64,000 nt of DNA from Porphyromonadaceae bacterium W3.11 (GTDB lineage: Bacteria; Bacteroidota; Bacteroidia; Bacteroidales; Porphyromonadaceae): NCBI GenBank assembly GCA_030434245.1, contig JAUISX010000006.1, positions 168,647 to 232,646 of the forward strand, given 5' to 3'. Shown in pieces: positions 17,778 to 27,211 of the stretch; position 1 is the stretch's first letter; each line of letters begins with the position of its first letter. Position numbers and translations under genes: made by a program. Under the pieces are notes generated by a model. The model saw only the letters and a list, made by a program, of their open reading frames with translations, was not told the origin of the DNA and searched no databases.

Positions 17778-19121
17778 ATGAGGATATTGATAGCAGGTGC
17801 TGGTGAAGTGGGGACTCATTTGGCAAAGTTACTCTCTCATGAGTCACATGATATTACAATAATGGATGAATCTTCGGAGAACCTTGAATTTGCATTCAAT
17901 GATGGTCTGGAGATTATGACGTATGTAGGTGTTCCGACCTCATTTGAGGCACTTAAAGAAGCTGGTGCTGGATCCGCAGATCTATTTATTGCTGTAACGC
18001 CAGAGGAAAGTGCCAATATAATTGCTTGTATTCTAGCTACTAAGATGGGTGCAAAGCAGACACTCGCTCGAATAAATAATAGCGAATATCTGGAGCCTAG
18101 AAACAGAGCGTACCTTAAGGACTTAGGGGTGGATGATATGATATATCCAGAGGCTTTAGCTGCAACCCAGATTAAAGAAAGTCTGAGCCTACCGTGGTCG
18201 AAGCAGTATTGGCGATTTTTTAATGGTAAGCTAGTGCTGGTGGCGACTAGAGTTGTTAATGACTCTCCGCTGATTGGTAAGAAACTGATGGATCTTGCTG
18301 ACTTATCAGAGAAGATATTCCATATCGTGGCTATAGTACGTTCTAATCACACGATCATTCCTAGAGGTAATGATATGATAGAGCGTGATGATATATTATT
18401 TGTTACGGCGATGCCTAATGACCTAAATCTCGTTAGGCAATTCAGTGGGCAAGAAGATATCAAGCTTAAGAGAATCATCATAATGGGTGGAAGTCGAATA
18501 GCTGTTAAGACAGCACAATACCTACCATCTGATATCTATGTGAAGATTATAGAGCGTGATTACGAGAAGTGTAGAAAGCTCTCCGAACTGGTGCCAGATA
18601 ACGCATTGGTCATCCATGGGGACGGTAGAGACCCAGATCTATTGATAGATGAAGGGATAAAGAAGGCTCAGGCCTTCTTAGCTCTTACAAGTACATCTGA
18701 AAGTAATATGATAGCGACGATTAATGCTAAAAGATTGGGTGTGCCATTCTCTGTAGCTCAGATTGAGAACTTAGATTACTTGGAGATTGCTAATGAGATG
18801 AAGATAGGCAATCTGATTAATCGTAAACTTATAGCAGCAGCTGCTATATTTAGGTATTTACTCAATGTTGATATTTCGGATGCCAAGACCTTATCTATAG
18901 GTCAGGGAGAGGTCCTTGAGATTCATGTGAGAGAAAATTCGAAGGTGACTCATGCTATGGTAAAAGACCTTCATATCCCAGAAGGGGTCTCCTTAGGGGG
19001 ATTGATGAGGGATGGACGCGTTTTACTTGTTGAGGGAACTACTATGATAGAGGCCGGAGATACAGTGATGGTTTTCACAGATAGGAGTAATGCTAGGGCT
19101 ATTAATAATCTTTTCTCATAA
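17778..19121 (+). CDS. trkA: Trk potassium uptake system NAD-binding subunit TrkA
   Basis: Cytoplasmic regulatory ring protein for TrkH. Two tandem RCK units: the first starts with the NAD fold MRILIAGAGEVGTHLAKLL and includes ESANIIACILATKMGA; the second begins near residue 232 (RIIIMGGSRIAVKTAQYL) with an acidic strand end IIERDYEKC and DGRDPDLL. Each has a C-terminal TrkA-C fold. The length of 447 residues is that of the two-unit TrkA rather than single-unit KtrA. Its TAA stop shares a base with the trkH start (TAATG), indicating coupled translation. Confidence 0.93.
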   Translation: MRILIAGAGEVGTHLAKLLSHESHDITIMDESSENLEFAFNDGLEIMTYVGVPTSFEALKEAGAGSADLFIAVTPEESANIIACILATKMGAKQTLARINNSEYLEPRNRAYLKDLGVDDMIYPEALAATQIKESLSLPWSKQYWRFFNGKLVLVATRVVNDSPLIGKKLMDLADLSEKIFHIVAIVRSNHTIIPRGNDMIERDDILFVTAMPNDLNLVRQFSGQEDIKLKRIIIMGGSRIAVKTAQYLPSDIYVKIIERDYEKCRKLSELVPDNALVIHGDGRDPDLLIDEGIKKAQAFLALTSTSESNMIATINAKRLGVPFSVAQIENLDYLEIANEMKIGNLINRKLIAAAAIFRYLLNVDISDAKTLSIGQGEVLEIHVRENSKVTHAMVKDLHIPEGVSLGGLMRDGRVLLVEGTTMIEAGDTVMVFTDRSNARAINNLFS

Positions 19122-20617
19122 TGGCACGATCAGAATATACTGAATACGAGACACGTCGAGGGTTTAACTTTCGCTTTATTTTCTTATTATTAGGTGTGTT
19201 ATGCTTCATTCAGGTAGTTTTTCTACTTTGTGCGGCATCTATTTCTAGTTATTTTCATGATACTGCACTGAAGCCATTGCTCTATACGGCATTGATTGAT
19301 TCTATATTGGGATTGATCTTAATTCTTAGTAGCCGTGGGTATAAGATGTATGATACTGGGCGGAGAGAAGGGATGGTGTCTGTAACGCTTAGTTGGTTGG
19401 TAGTGGCTATATTGGGGCTACTTCCATACTATCTTGGAGGGTTTATCCCGAGCTTACCTGATGCATTCTTTGAGACCATATCAGGACTAACTACGACTGG
19501 ATCTACGATTCTTAATGATATTGAATCTATGCCTAGGGGGATCCTTTTCTGGCGAAGTGTGACACAGTGGATGGGTGGTATTGGTATCATCGTCTTTATG
19601 GTTGCTATTATTCCTATACTTGGGGAGAGTGCCTCTCTTATATACGATCATGAATCTTCTGGGGTAACGCATGATCGGTTTGCTCCACGCTTTACAGTCG
19701 TAGCAAAATGGATCTCAGTGATTTATGTCTCTCTAACCGTGCTGTGTATTTTTTTACTATGGCTTGGTCCACTAGGTCTTTTTGATGCTGTATGCCATGG
19801 TCTAACGTGTATCTCGACTGGAGGATTCTCTACCTTTAATGACTCTATCGCAGGATTTAACTCCCACTACACTTACATGGTCTTGACCCTCTTCATGTTT
19901 ATGGGGGCTGTTAGCTTTTCATTATCCTATTTTGCCTTAGTTCGTCGTGACCCGATGAAGATGGTTCGTGATACCGAATTTCAGTGGTTTGTTGTCGTTA
20001 TAGCACTATTGACAGTAGTATCATCATTGATCTTATTTTTCACAAATCGCTATGATTCATATTTTACGGCACTAGAGTACTCTCTGGTGCAGATTGTTAG
20101 TTTGATTACGACTACAGGTTATGCGATAAGTGACTACAATACATGGGGAAGCCCATTCTGGGTCTTGGCTCTTTTTTCAATGTTTATTGCTGGTTGTTCA
20201 GGATCTACAAGTGGTGGACTGAAGATGATTCGCTTTAATATCCTGACGCGTAGCCTATTCAATGAGTTTAAGAAACGTACTCATCCTCATGCCGTGATTC
20301 CATTACGTCTAGGGGGAAGGGTGCTGAAGCCTAAGTATATCATGCAGGTGTACAACTTTTTCTTTGCTTACCTTTTTTTGATTGTAGTGGGTACATTTAT
20401 CATAACATTGGAAGGGTTTAGCCTAGAAGAGGCCATCTCGGTATCCATAACCAGTATATCGAACTCTGGGCCAGGATTGGCTACATTTGGGCCAATGGCT
20501 AATATGTCTGCTTTGAGTGACTTTAGCAAGATCTATATGGGATTAATGATGGTTGTGGGGAGATTAGAGATCTTTACAGTAATGACATTATTTCATAAAA
20601 GTTTTTGGCGAAATTAA
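19121..20617 (+). CDS. trkH: Trk potassium transporter membrane subunit TrkH
   Basis: Polytopic K+ channel-like transporter. Four pore-loop filters are visible in order: LTTTGSTI (about residues 125-132), ISTGGFSTF (about 231-239), TTTGYAIS (about 329-336) and SNSGPGLATFG (near 446-456), each flanked by membrane helices. MGGIGIIVF after the first pore loop is typical. 498 residues fits TrkH/KtrB. Paired and coupled with TrkA upstream. The fourth filter, SNSGPG, follows the usual deviation in this family. Confidence 0.93.
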   Translation: MARSEYTEYETRRGFNFRFIFLLLGVLCFIQVVFLLCAASISSYFHDTALKPLLYTALIDSILGLILILSSRGYKMYDTGRREGMVSVTLSWLVVAILGLLPYYLGGFIPSLPDAFFETISGLTTTGSTILNDIESMPRGILFWRSVTQWMGGIGIIVFMVAIIPILGESASLIYDHESSGVTHDRFAPRFTVVAKWISVIYVSLTVLCIFLLWLGPLGLFDAVCHGLTCISTGGFSTFNDSIAGFNSHYTYMVLTLFMFMGAVSFSLSYFALVRRDPMKMVRDTEFQWFVVVIALLTVVSSLILFFTNRYDSYFTALEYSLVQIVSLITTTGYAISDYNTWGSPFWVLALFSMFIAGCSGSTSGGLKMIRFNILTRSLFNEFKKRTHPHAVIPLRLGGRVLKPKYIMQVYNFFFAYLFLIVVGTFIITLEGFSLEEAISVSITSISNSGPGLATFGPMANMSALSDFSKIYMGLMMVVGRLEIFTVMTLFHKSFWRN

Positions 20618-20629
20618 ATACAGAGTACT

Positions 20630-21280
20630 ATGGATTTGAATTTAGAAGACATTAGAAGAGAGTTTAAGGTGGGGAGTTTATCTCGTTCGGAGATGCCAGA
20701 TAATCCTATCGAGAAGATGGAGGAATGGTTACAAGATGCTTTAAATTATAACGTGATAGAGCCAACTGCTATAGTGGTGACAACTGCTACCAAAGATGGT
20801 CACCCATCCTCTCGCACCCTGTTGTGTAAGGAGATCGATAATGGAAAGGTGATCTTTTATACCAATTATGAGAGCAGAAAAGGGACTCAAATAAGTGAAA
20901 ATCCTTATGTCTCGGTGACATTCCTTTGGCATCAGCTAGAAAGACAAATACATGTGGAGGGTATTTGTGAGAAACTTCCTCCAGAGGAGAGTGATGCATA
21001 TTTCGCTAAGCGTTCGTACACCAGTAGAGTAGGGGCAAGAATCTCTCCGCAAAGTCGTCCTATCCCTAATCGAACTTTTATTGTGACTGAGTTTGCCAAG
21101 GAAAGTCTGAAATATACAGGTACATTCCGAAAAGTACCTCGTCCTGATTCTTGGGGTGGATATCAGGTTACTCCTAACCGTATAGAATTTTGGCAGGGAC
21201 GTGAGAGTCGATTACACGATCGTTTTTTATATGAACTCCAAGAGGATGGGTCATGGTCACTTCAGCGTATAGCACCTTGA
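20630..21280 (+). CDS. pdxH: Pyridoxamine 5'-phosphate oxidase
   Basis: Oxidises pyridoxamine or pyridoxine 5'-phosphate to pyridoxal phosphate using FMN and oxygen. The FMN-binding stretch SRTLLCKEIDNGKVIFYTNY (about residues 60-79) followed by ESRKG, the segment FLWHQLERQIHVEG, and the C-terminal WGGYQVTPNRIEFWQG with RLHDRFLYE are all conserved; it ends QRIAP. Length 216 is normal. Start Met at 20630, 12 bp after trkH. An oxygen-using PdxH in an apparently anaerobic organism is common in Bacteroidota. Confidence 0.95.
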   Translation: MDLNLEDIRREFKVGSLSRSEMPDNPIEKMEEWLQDALNYNVIEPTAIVVTTATKDGHPSSRTLLCKEIDNGKVIFYTNYESRKGTQISENPYVSVTFLWHQLERQIHVEGICEKLPPEESDAYFAKRSYTSRVGARISPQSRPIPNRTFIVTEFAKESLKYTGTFRKVPRPDSWGGYQVTPNRIEFWQGRESRLHDRFLYELQEDGSWSLQRIAP

Positions 21281-21436
21281 GAATTTTGATTATTACCTGA
21301 AGTTAATTTATTATAGCTTTCCCCTTTTCTATATATTAATATCGGTTTTTTTAATAGTTATTGATGCTTATTATATCATTAAACAGCTGATTATTAGTAA
21401 TATATGATTTAGTCACTGAGTGTTAATATAAAAGGG

Positions 21437-21467
21437 TTTGTAAATTTATAATTTATTGCTAAGTTTG
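21437..21467 (+). promoter_or_regulatory. Bacteroidota-type promoter for the DUF2795 gene
   Basis: TTTG at 21437-21440, then 19 nt, then TAAGTTTG at 21460-21467: a full match to the TTTG-N19/20-TAnnTTTG consensus. Transcription would start about 60 bp before the ATG at 21532. Confidence 0.75.
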
Positions 21468-21531
21468 CAGACCAACAGAATGTAAACGCTGAAGGATAAT
21501 ACTAAATTTTTTAGAACTTAGAAATTTTATT

Positions 21532-21753
21532 ATGTACTGGACACTTGAATTAGCTTCAAAGCTAGATGATGCTCCATGGCCAGCAACTAAGGATGAGTTG
21601 ATTGATTATGCACAGCGTACTTGTGCACCAATGGAGGTAATAGAAAATCTTCAAGAGATTGAGGATGAGGGCGAAAGCTATGAATCTATTGAGGATATTT
21701 GGTTGGATTATCCTAGCAAAGAGGATTTCTTTTTTAATGAGGAGGAATATTAA
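21532..21753 (+). CDS. DUF2795 family small acidic protein
   Basis: A 73-residue, strongly acidic protein beginning MYWTLELASKLDDAPWPATK and containing DELIDYAQRT, then VIENLQEIEDEGESYESIED and ending FFFNEEEY. The pattern is that of short conserved DUF2795 proteins of Bacteroidales; no biochemical role is known to me. It has its own strong promoter and its own terminator, so it is a single-gene unit. No signal peptide or membrane segment is seen. The start is fixed by conservation of the MYWTLELASKL opening. Confidence 0.85.
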   Translation: MYWTLELASKLDDAPWPATKDELIDYAQRTCAPMEVIENLQEIEDEGESYESIEDIWLDYPSKEDFFFNEEEY

Positions 21754-21780
21754 TTATTAAATAGATCTAGAAGGCAAAGT

Positions 21781-21820
21781 AAAAAGCAGCTTTTGATTGC
21801 TAATGAAAAGCTGCTTTTTT
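21781..21820 (+). terminator. Terminator after the DUF2795 gene
   Basis: A 14-bp perfect stem (AAAAAGCAGCTTTT at 21781-21794 with 21806-21819), an 11-nt loop and a run of Ts. Confidence 0.9.
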
Positions 21821-21831
21821 ATGACTTCATA

Positions 21832-21863
21832 TTTGTGTAATTCATTATTTAGTGATATATTTG
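21832..21863 (+). promoter_or_regulatory. Promoter for tRNA-Leu
   Basis: TTTG at 21832-21835, 20 nt, TATATTTG at 21856-21863. It sits 39 bp ahead of the tRNA and fits the Bacteroidota consensus. Confidence 0.7.
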
Positions 21864-21902
21864 CAAGCACAAAATGATGAGTGGTCGTGCGTAAGCACAT
21901 TA

Positions 21903-21986
21903 GCCCAGATGGCGGAATAGGTAGACGCGTTGGTCTCAAACACCAATAGGATAAAACCTGTACCGGTTCGATTCCGGTTCTGGGCA
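21903..21986 (+). tRNA. tRNA-Leu (anticodon CAA)
   Basis: 84 nt, class II tRNA. The acceptor stem GCCCAGA (21903-21909) pairs with TCTGGGC (21979-21985), discriminator A at 21986. The anticodon arm is TTGGT-CTCAAAC-ACCAA with anticodon CAA, reading the UUG codon. A long variable arm follows (TAGGATAAAACCTG), then the T arm ACCGG-TTCGATT-CCGGT. The 3' CCA is not encoded (CAA follows), consistent with need for the cca gene at 9.3 kb. It is a single tRNA with its own promoter and terminator. Confidence 0.97.
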
Positions 21987-22012
21987 CAATAATATAGAGT
22001 TCCTATAGAAAA

Positions 22013-22053
22013 GGGGTATTAGCCGTGCATAAGTGCGACTGATCCCCATTTTT
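22013..22053 (+). terminator. Terminator between tRNA-Leu and panB
   Basis: GGGG at 22013 pairs with CCCC at 22044-22047, and the stem continues inward through ATTAGCCGTGC against GTGCGACTGAT with one bulge and some G-T pairs, closed by a short ATAA loop, then a T run (22049-22053). It lies in the 85-bp gap before panB and ends 19 bp before the panB start. Confidence 0.7.
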
Positions 22054-22071
22054 GTATTACCATGAATTATT

Positions 22072-22893
22072 ATGTCGAATTACTTAACTACTAATAAGAA
22101 AAAAATAACTGCAACTCGATTTCAGCAGATGAAAGCTGAAGGGGAGAAGATCTCAATGCTGACCTGCTACGATTATTCGATGGCTAAGCTATTAGATACT
22201 GCTGGCGTGGATGCCATATTGATTGGCGACTCTGCTAGTAATGTGATGATTGGTAATAGTACTACACTGCCTATAACATTAGACGAGATGATTTATCATG
22301 CTCGATGTGTCGTGAATGGGATTAGTTATGCTTTTGTTGTAGCTGATATGCCTTTTGGCACTGTTCACGGCGATAAGTATGTGGCTCTGGCATCTGCTAT
22401 CCGAATGATCAAAGAGTCTGGTGTGGATGCTGTTAAGATAGAAGGGGGTGAGGAAGTAAGGGATTCGATAGAGCTCATAATAAATGCTGGCATTCCAGTG
22501 GTAGCACATTTGGGATTGACACCTCAGTCGGTAAATCAGCTTGGTGGTTATGGGGTACAGGCTAAAGGAGAAGCTGAAGCGGAAAAGCTAATAAAGAATG
22601 CTAAGCTATTAGAGAGTCTTGGCTGCTGTGCTCTGGTCTTAGAAAAAATACCTAGTGCATTAGCCAAGAGGGTTACCGTTGAATTGAGTATCCCTACAAT
22701 TGGTATAGGTGCTGGTAACGATACTGATGGTCAGGTGTTAGTATTACAGGATATGTTGGGCATTACACAAGGCTTCAAACCAAAGTTTCTCCGTCAGTTT
22801 GCACAGGTTGGTGAGCAGATTATTAATGCAGTTAGTGATTATAATAAAGAAGTCAAGAGTGGTGGATTCCCTAATAAGGATGAGAGCTATTGA
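22072..22893 (+). CDS. panB: 3-methyl-2-oxobutanoate hydroxymethyltransferase
   Basis: First committed step of pantothenate (CoA) synthesis: adds a hydroxymethyl group from methylene-tetrahydrofolate to 2-oxoisovalerate. The metal and substrate sites are visible in MLTCYDYSMAKLLD (residues 29-42), ILIGDSASNVMIGN, VKIEGGEE, and HLGLTPQSVNQLGGYGVQ; IGIGAGNDTDGQVLVLQDMLG is the C-terminal signature. 273 residues is typical. Followed 26 bp later by a TRIC-type membrane protein with which it may be cotranscribed. No panC or panD is present nearby. Confidence 0.95.
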   Translation: MSNYLTTNKKKITATRFQQMKAEGEKISMLTCYDYSMAKLLDTAGVDAILIGDSASNVMIGNSTTLPITLDEMIYHARCVVNGISYAFVVADMPFGTVHGDKYVALASAIRMIKESGVDAVKIEGGEEVRDSIELIINAGIPVVAHLGLTPQSVNQLGGYGVQAKGEAEAEKLIKNAKLLESLGCCALVLEKIPSALAKRVTVELSIPTIGIGAGNDTDGQVLVLQDMLGITQGFKPKFLRQFAQVGEQIINAVSDYNKEVKSGGFPNKDESY

Positions 22894-22919
22894 TATTCAT
22901 TCTCCATTGATAATTATAG

Positions 22920-23576
22920 ATGCTTACATTAGACGATTATGTCAACTTTTGGGATTGGATTATATCGCTTGATTTTAATCTTATTCTTGACTTAATAGGT
23001 ACATTCGCCTTTGCTATTTCAGGTATTCGTTTAGCATCGGGTAAGAATATAGACTTATTTGGAGCTTTTGTTATTGGACTTCTGACAGCTGTAGGTGGTG
23101 GTACGATTAGAGATCTATTGCTTGGTATTACCCCTTTCTGGTTAACGACTCCATCTTATGTCATCATTACATCACTTTGTTTGCTGATCGTAATGATTTT
23201 CCGGAAATACTTAGTGTCTCTTAATGAAACTGTATTTCTTTTTGATGCGATAGGATTAGGATTCTTTACCGTAGTTGGTATGGAGAAAGCTGTTCTTATG
23301 GGTTACCCTTTTTGGGTAGCATTAATTATGGGGGTTGTCACGGGGTCTTTTGGTGGTCTGTTACGGGATATTTGTATTAATGAAATCCCATTGGTATTTA
23401 GAAAAGATATTTATGCGATGGCTAGTGTCGTGGGCGGCTTAGTGTATGGTGCTCTTAGTTTGCTGGAGATTAACCCTATTGTCGTTGAGTCTATTTCAGT
23501 ACTGACTGTGATTTCAGCTCGCCTTATAGCTGTGAGATACCATATAAGTTTGCCTATCCTGAAAGGTTACGAGTAA
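22920..23576 (+). CDS. TRIC/YicG (UPF0126) family membrane protein
   Basis: A 218-residue protein with about seven membrane helices built from two similar halves. Each half carries the glycine-rich family motif: TAVGGGTIRDLLLG (about residues 59-72) and GVVTGSFGGLLRDICIN (about 140-156), followed by EIPLVFRKDIYA. Relatives are trimeric cation channels; bacterial members YicG/YadS have been proposed to transport small molecules such as glycine, but substrate cannot be assigned here. It ends before a strong bidirectional terminator. Confidence 0.87.
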   Translation: MLTLDDYVNFWDWIISLDFNLILDLIGTFAFAISGIRLASGKNIDLFGAFVIGLLTAVGGGTIRDLLLGITPFWLTTPSYVIITSLCLLIVMIFRKYLVSLNETVFLFDAIGLGFFTVVGMEKAVLMGYPFWVALIMGVVTGSFGGLLRDICINEIPLVFRKDIYAMASVVGGLVYGALSLLEINPIVVESISVLTVISARLIAVRYHISLPILKGYE

Positions 23577-23594
23577 ATGGTATTCTGATACATA

Positions 23595-23637
23595 AAAAGA
23601 GAAGAGGCTAAGTACTACACTTAGCCTCTTCTCTTTT
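23595..23637. terminator. Bidirectional terminator between the TRIC-type gene and the C1 peptidase
   Basis: A perfect 19-bp stem (23595-23613 with 23619-23637), loop ACTAC, AAAA at one end and TTTT at the other. The flanking genes converge. Confidence 0.93.
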
Positions 23638-23657
23638 ATATATGCTAAAAGCTGTGA

Positions 23658-24860
23658 TTAGATACCTAATTTCTTACGGATATCTTTTGGAATAGCATTT
23701 TTGTGTACTACGATGTTGATAGTCTTACCAGCAACAAAAGATTCACTAACGTACCAAATACCTTTGTACTCACCAGTTTCGCCCCAAGAGTTCTTCACAT
23801 TGTAGAACTTCTTACCTGTTTGGTCCTTAGAAATACCAAAGATTACCATACCGTGATCATCCTGAGTTGAAAGGTCGTTGAAGCCATTTTGACGCCATTC
23901 TTGGGTAACTTCAATCTCTTTAGTTCCAGGAGTACGGATCATCTCAGCGATTATTTTATGACGATCGGATGGTGCAACGCCTACCCAACGAGCTTGGTCT
24001 GAACCACGATTAGATGAACTCTCTGTATCGATAAGAATACCAAGTCCGTCACGAGTGAATCCTTCCTCGCTAACATCTGTACCCCATGCTACAGCGTAAT
24101 CGTTATTGATAGCATTGTCAATAATGGCCATCATATCTTTTAGAGGAACATTGTATGATTGTCCAAGACGCCAGTTGTCAGGAATCTCGAGGATAAACTT
24201 GTCATAGAATGGGTGGTGAGTAAAGCTTGTGATAGATACATAGTCATCAATCTTTAGTCCTAGTGCATCTCTGAAGCTTTCTGGAGTATATTTAACACCA
24301 TTATAAACAAAGCTCTCAGGTGCTTTACCTAGGTATGAATCAATGATCCCATTATATCCCTCTTTCCAAGCTGGTGAAAGTGAACCACTACGGCTCATTT
24401 CTTTTAATAGAGCATTAACATAACCACTAGCTAGAGCGTGTATTTCATTGTGTACGTGCTTGTCAGTGCCATAGTTCAATCCTGTCATCTCCTCAATAGG
24501 AACAATACCATGATGTTTTACTGTGTTCAGTACATCACCAAATGAACCACCAGGGCCAAAGTTGATACTTCCGTGCCAGCGGATATATTCATCAGCCTTA
24601 TCCTTGTAGTTTTGTGCGACTACGTACATAGGTGCAAGCGAAACACTCATACCACTCTCTCTTAAGGCTTCGATTTCTAAGAAACCCAGACCGCTGAATG
24701 ACCAGCAAGTACTAGAGCGACCTTGATTCTGGATAGGAGTGATCTTCAACACCTTTACTGGGGTAAATTCATAAGACTCCTTTTTCTCTTGAGCTGTTGC
24801 TGTCAAGCTTAGACCTAGGAGTACTGTTGCGGTTAGCAATAGTTGTGAAAATTTCTTCAT
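23658..24860 (-). CDS. Exported C1B-type cysteine peptidase (bleomycin hydrolase/PepC-like)
   Basis: A papain-fold aminopeptidase-like enzyme of 400 residues with a signal peptide to about residue 23 (LSLTATA/QEKK). The catalytic triad is present: Cys52 in QNQGRSSTCWSFSG, His336 in DDHGMVIFG, Asn357 in KNSWGETG. MYVVAQNYKDKADEY and SFGDVLNTVKHHGIVPIEEM are typical of the bleomycin hydrolase subfamily. Unlike the cytosolic enzymes it is exported, presumably to digest peptides in the periplasm or outside, which suits an amino-acid fermenting anaerobe (inference). It begins 36 bp after dnaX on the minus strand. Confidence 0.9.
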   Translation of the reverse strand: MKKFSQLLLTATVLLGLSLTATAQEKKESYEFTPVKVLKITPIQNQGRSSTCWSFSGLGFLEIEALRESGMSVSLAPMYVVAQNYKDKADEYIRWHGSINFGPGGSFGDVLNTVKHHGIVPIEEMTGLNYGTDKHVHNEIHALASGYVNALLKEMSRSGSLSPAWKEGYNGIIDSYLGKAPESFVYNGVKYTPESFRDALGLKIDDYVSITSFTHHPFYDKFILEIPDNWRLGQSYNVPLKDMMAIIDNAINNDYAVAWGTDVSEEGFTRDGLGILIDTESSSNRGSDQARWVGVAPSDRHKIIAEMIRTPGTKEIEVTQEWRQNGFNDLSTQDDHGMVIFGISKDQTGKKFYNVKNSWGETGEYKGIWYVSESFVAGKTINIVVHKNAIPKDIRKKLGI

Positions 24861-24896
24861 GTCTTTAATTTTAAAATAATTGGGTTAAAATATTTG

Positions 24897-26702
24897 TTAG
24901 TTGCTAAAGTTTAGGCCAAGATCTTCGCACATTTTTCCAACCCATGGATTGAAATCTTTGAGCGATTCATATTTTTCCTTTAGAGTCATGGGCGTTGTTT
25001 TCTGTTCGTCAGACTCTTGAATATAATCTATGTTTATTGAAATAAAGTCATTCTTTAATTTGCTACGCAAATATTCTGTGAGTTCAGGCAGGACATCATC
25101 TAATTGATCTTTTTCGACTTTGGATGTAACTGAATATCGTATACTTCCATCCTGCAATTGTACTGGGGTATTATCCTGTCGATCAAGTATTTTACTGAGT
25201 ATGAGATTTTTAGAATGTGCGTATCTCCTCCATGATTCGACTAATTGCTCTTGTGTAAATGGTTCCTTTTGAAGGGCATTAGTTTTCTTCTCAATGACAT
25301 CCTTTTCTTTAGTTGGTCGTTGACCTGTGCTCAGGTCAAAAGCATATTTATTTTTATTACTGTTCCCAATTACATTTTTAACGGGTTGAGGTTTATATGC
25401 TATTTTCGTGACGTGAGCGTTACTATTTTCTATCTTCTCAGCAGTTGATTCTTTAGGGGATGTTTCTTTTACCTGATTTGTGCTATTTGATACACCTGCT
25501 GATGATGCGTTGTATGGCTGGCTACTGACCGTAGTCGTATTCTTACTCTGAGGCTCTTCAATAGGTCTAGCAGGTGGTTGGTCAGTTGGAGCTGGTTTTA
25601 AATTGCTCGGAGTGACCTTCTCGCACATATTGAGTAGTGCTATCTCGAGAGATAGTCGTTTGTCACTACTATTTTTGTATTGCGTGCTGAAGTTTGTTGA
25701 GATTTTAAGAAAATCCCAAAGTAAGTATGTGGGCGTGTATTGTCCTGCTTTTATCAATCGTTCTTTAATAGAGTAGGGAACTTCAATAATGTTGAGCGTC
25801 TCTTGAGATTGGGCAAGTAGCACATTCCGAAGAAAGCCAGAGAATCCTTTCATTATGATATCTCCCTCATATCCCTTTTTGAGGAGCTTATCAATAAGGA
25901 TTAGGACTTGACTATGAAACCCCTTTAGAATATAAGCGAGCAAAGAAAAATATTCGTCCTCATCAAGTAGATTTAAGTTCTGACGCACACCCTGTATGGT
26001 GATATTGCCTCCTCCAAATCCAGCAATCTGATCAAACATACTAAGGGCATCACGCATCCCACCATCGGCTGCGATACCAATCATTTGAAGAGCTTCAGGA
26101 TCGGCATTAATCCCTTCTGCATCAGCAATCTTCTGAAGGTGATTAGCTATGTCAAAACTAGTAATCCTATTAAAATCATGAACCTGACAGCGACTAATAA
26201 TAGTAGGAAGGACCTTGTGCTTCTCTGTAGTTGCAAGGACAAAAATAGCATGAGCTGGTGGCTCTTCTAGTGTCTTCAGGAATGCATTAAAGGCACTACT
26301 AGAGAGCATGTGTACCTCGTCAATTATATAGACTCTATACTTTCCACTTGTTGGAGCAATATAGACCTGTTCTATCAACTGGCGGATATCATTTACAGAG
26401 TTATTAGATGCCGCGTCTAGCTCTGTAATGTTATATGATCGCTGTTCATTAGCCGCTTTACAACTTTCGCATTCATTGCATGCTTCTCCATCTGGAGTGC
26501 GATTTTCGCAATTAATTGTTTTGGCGAAAATTCTAGCACACGACGTCTTACCTACACCTCTAGGACCGCAGAATAGGTACGCATGCGATAGTTTGTTCGT
26601 CAGAATAGCATTCTTTAATGTGGTTGTCAGTGCCTCTTGCCCAACAACGCTATCGAATGAACTCGGACGATATTTCCTAGCCGAAACAATAAAATCACTC
26701 AT
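24897..26702 (-). CDS. dnaX: DNA polymerase III subunit gamma/tau
   Basis: Clamp-loader ATPase. N-terminal SARKYRPSSFDSVVGQEA, Walker A GPRGVGKTS (residues 46-54), a zinc module with Cys from CENRTPDGEACNECESC (about 65-81), Walker B YIIDEVHMLS, sensor residues in LATTEKHKVLPTIISRCQ. The middle (about 370-460) is low-complexity Ser/Thr/Pro/Lys linker; the C-terminal part is a tau-like domain for contacts with the polymerase. 601 residues. Whether a shorter gamma form arises by frameshifting was not determined. Located 32 bp after cdd, 36 bp before the C1 peptidase gene. Confidence 0.95.
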   Translation of the reverse strand: MSDFIVSARKYRPSSFDSVVGQEALTTTLKNAILTNKLSHAYLFCGPRGVGKTSCARIFAKTINCENRTPDGEACNECESCKAANEQRSYNITELDAASNNSVNDIRQLIEQVYIAPTSGKYRVYIIDEVHMLSSSAFNAFLKTLEEPPAHAIFVLATTEKHKVLPTIISRCQVHDFNRITSFDIANHLQKIADAEGINADPEALQMIGIAADGGMRDALSMFDQIAGFGGGNITIQGVRQNLNLLDEDEYFSLLAYILKGFHSQVLILIDKLLKKGYEGDIIMKGFSGFLRNVLLAQSQETLNIIEVPYSIKERLIKAGQYTPTYLLWDFLKISTNFSTQYKNSSDKRLSLEIALLNMCEKVTPSNLKPAPTDQPPARPIEEPQSKNTTTVSSQPYNASSAGVSNSTNQVKETSPKESTAEKIENSNAHVTKIAYKPQPVKNVIGNSNKNKYAFDLSTGQRPTKEKDVIEKKTNALQKEPFTQEQLVESWRRYAHSKNLILSKILDRQDNTPVQLQDGSIRYSVTSKVEKDQLDDVLPELTEYLRSKLKNDFISINIDYIQESDEQKTTPMTLKEKYESLKDFNPWVGKMCEDLGLNFSN

Positions 26703-26734
26703 TGAATACTCTTTCCTATATTGTTATATTACGT

Positions 26735-27211
26735 TCACAGTGAAGATGCATCAAAATTGATGGGTAATAATTGTCTATTATCCTCAATAATTAATGTAGT
26801 GTCTGTACTAGGTAGATATACCTTGAAAGGTTGTTTAAAACGATCTGAGACTTCTAGCATTACTTGACGACAAGCACCGCATGGAGCTGTTACTTGGACG
26901 TAACGTCCGTCTTTTCGTATAGCTGTAATTGCTAAATCAGTAACTGGATCATTGGGGTATTGTGCTCCTGCATAATATAGAGTCGTCCTTTCTGCACAAA
27001 TCCCAGATGGGTAGGCTGCATTTTCTTGATTCGAACCGCTAACAATTTTCCCACTAGCCAGGCGTGCCGCTGCACCTACTCGAAACTCAGAATATGGTGC
27101 ATACGCATTTTTGGCTATATCCCTTGCCGCTTCGATTAATTCTAACTCATTAGGACTGAGCTCTTCAAATGCCTTCTCAATAACAGGTATTACAATGTCG
27201 TTTCTTTTCAT
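26735..27211 (-). CDS. cdd: Cytidine deaminase
   Basis: A 158-residue zinc enzyme that deaminates cytidine and deoxycytidine in pyrimidine salvage. The zinc and catalytic motif CAERTTLYYA (Cys-Ala-Glu) and the second ligand pair PCGACRQVMLE are clear; AYAPYSEFRVGAAARLASG is the substrate-binding opening. The length and the Cys-Ala-Glu form indicate the homotetrameric type. It works with upp at 42.9 kb in salvage. An insertion element ends 112 bp upstream of its start, so its promoter region is close to the insertion point. Confidence 0.94.
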   Translation of the reverse strand: MKRNDIVIPVIEKAFEELSPNELELIEAARDIAKNAYAPYSEFRVGAAARLASGKIVSGSNQENAAYPSGICAERTTLYYAGAQYPNDPVTDLAITAIRKDGRYVQVTAPCGACRQVMLEVSDRFKQPFKVYLPSTDTTLIIEDNRQLLPINFDASSL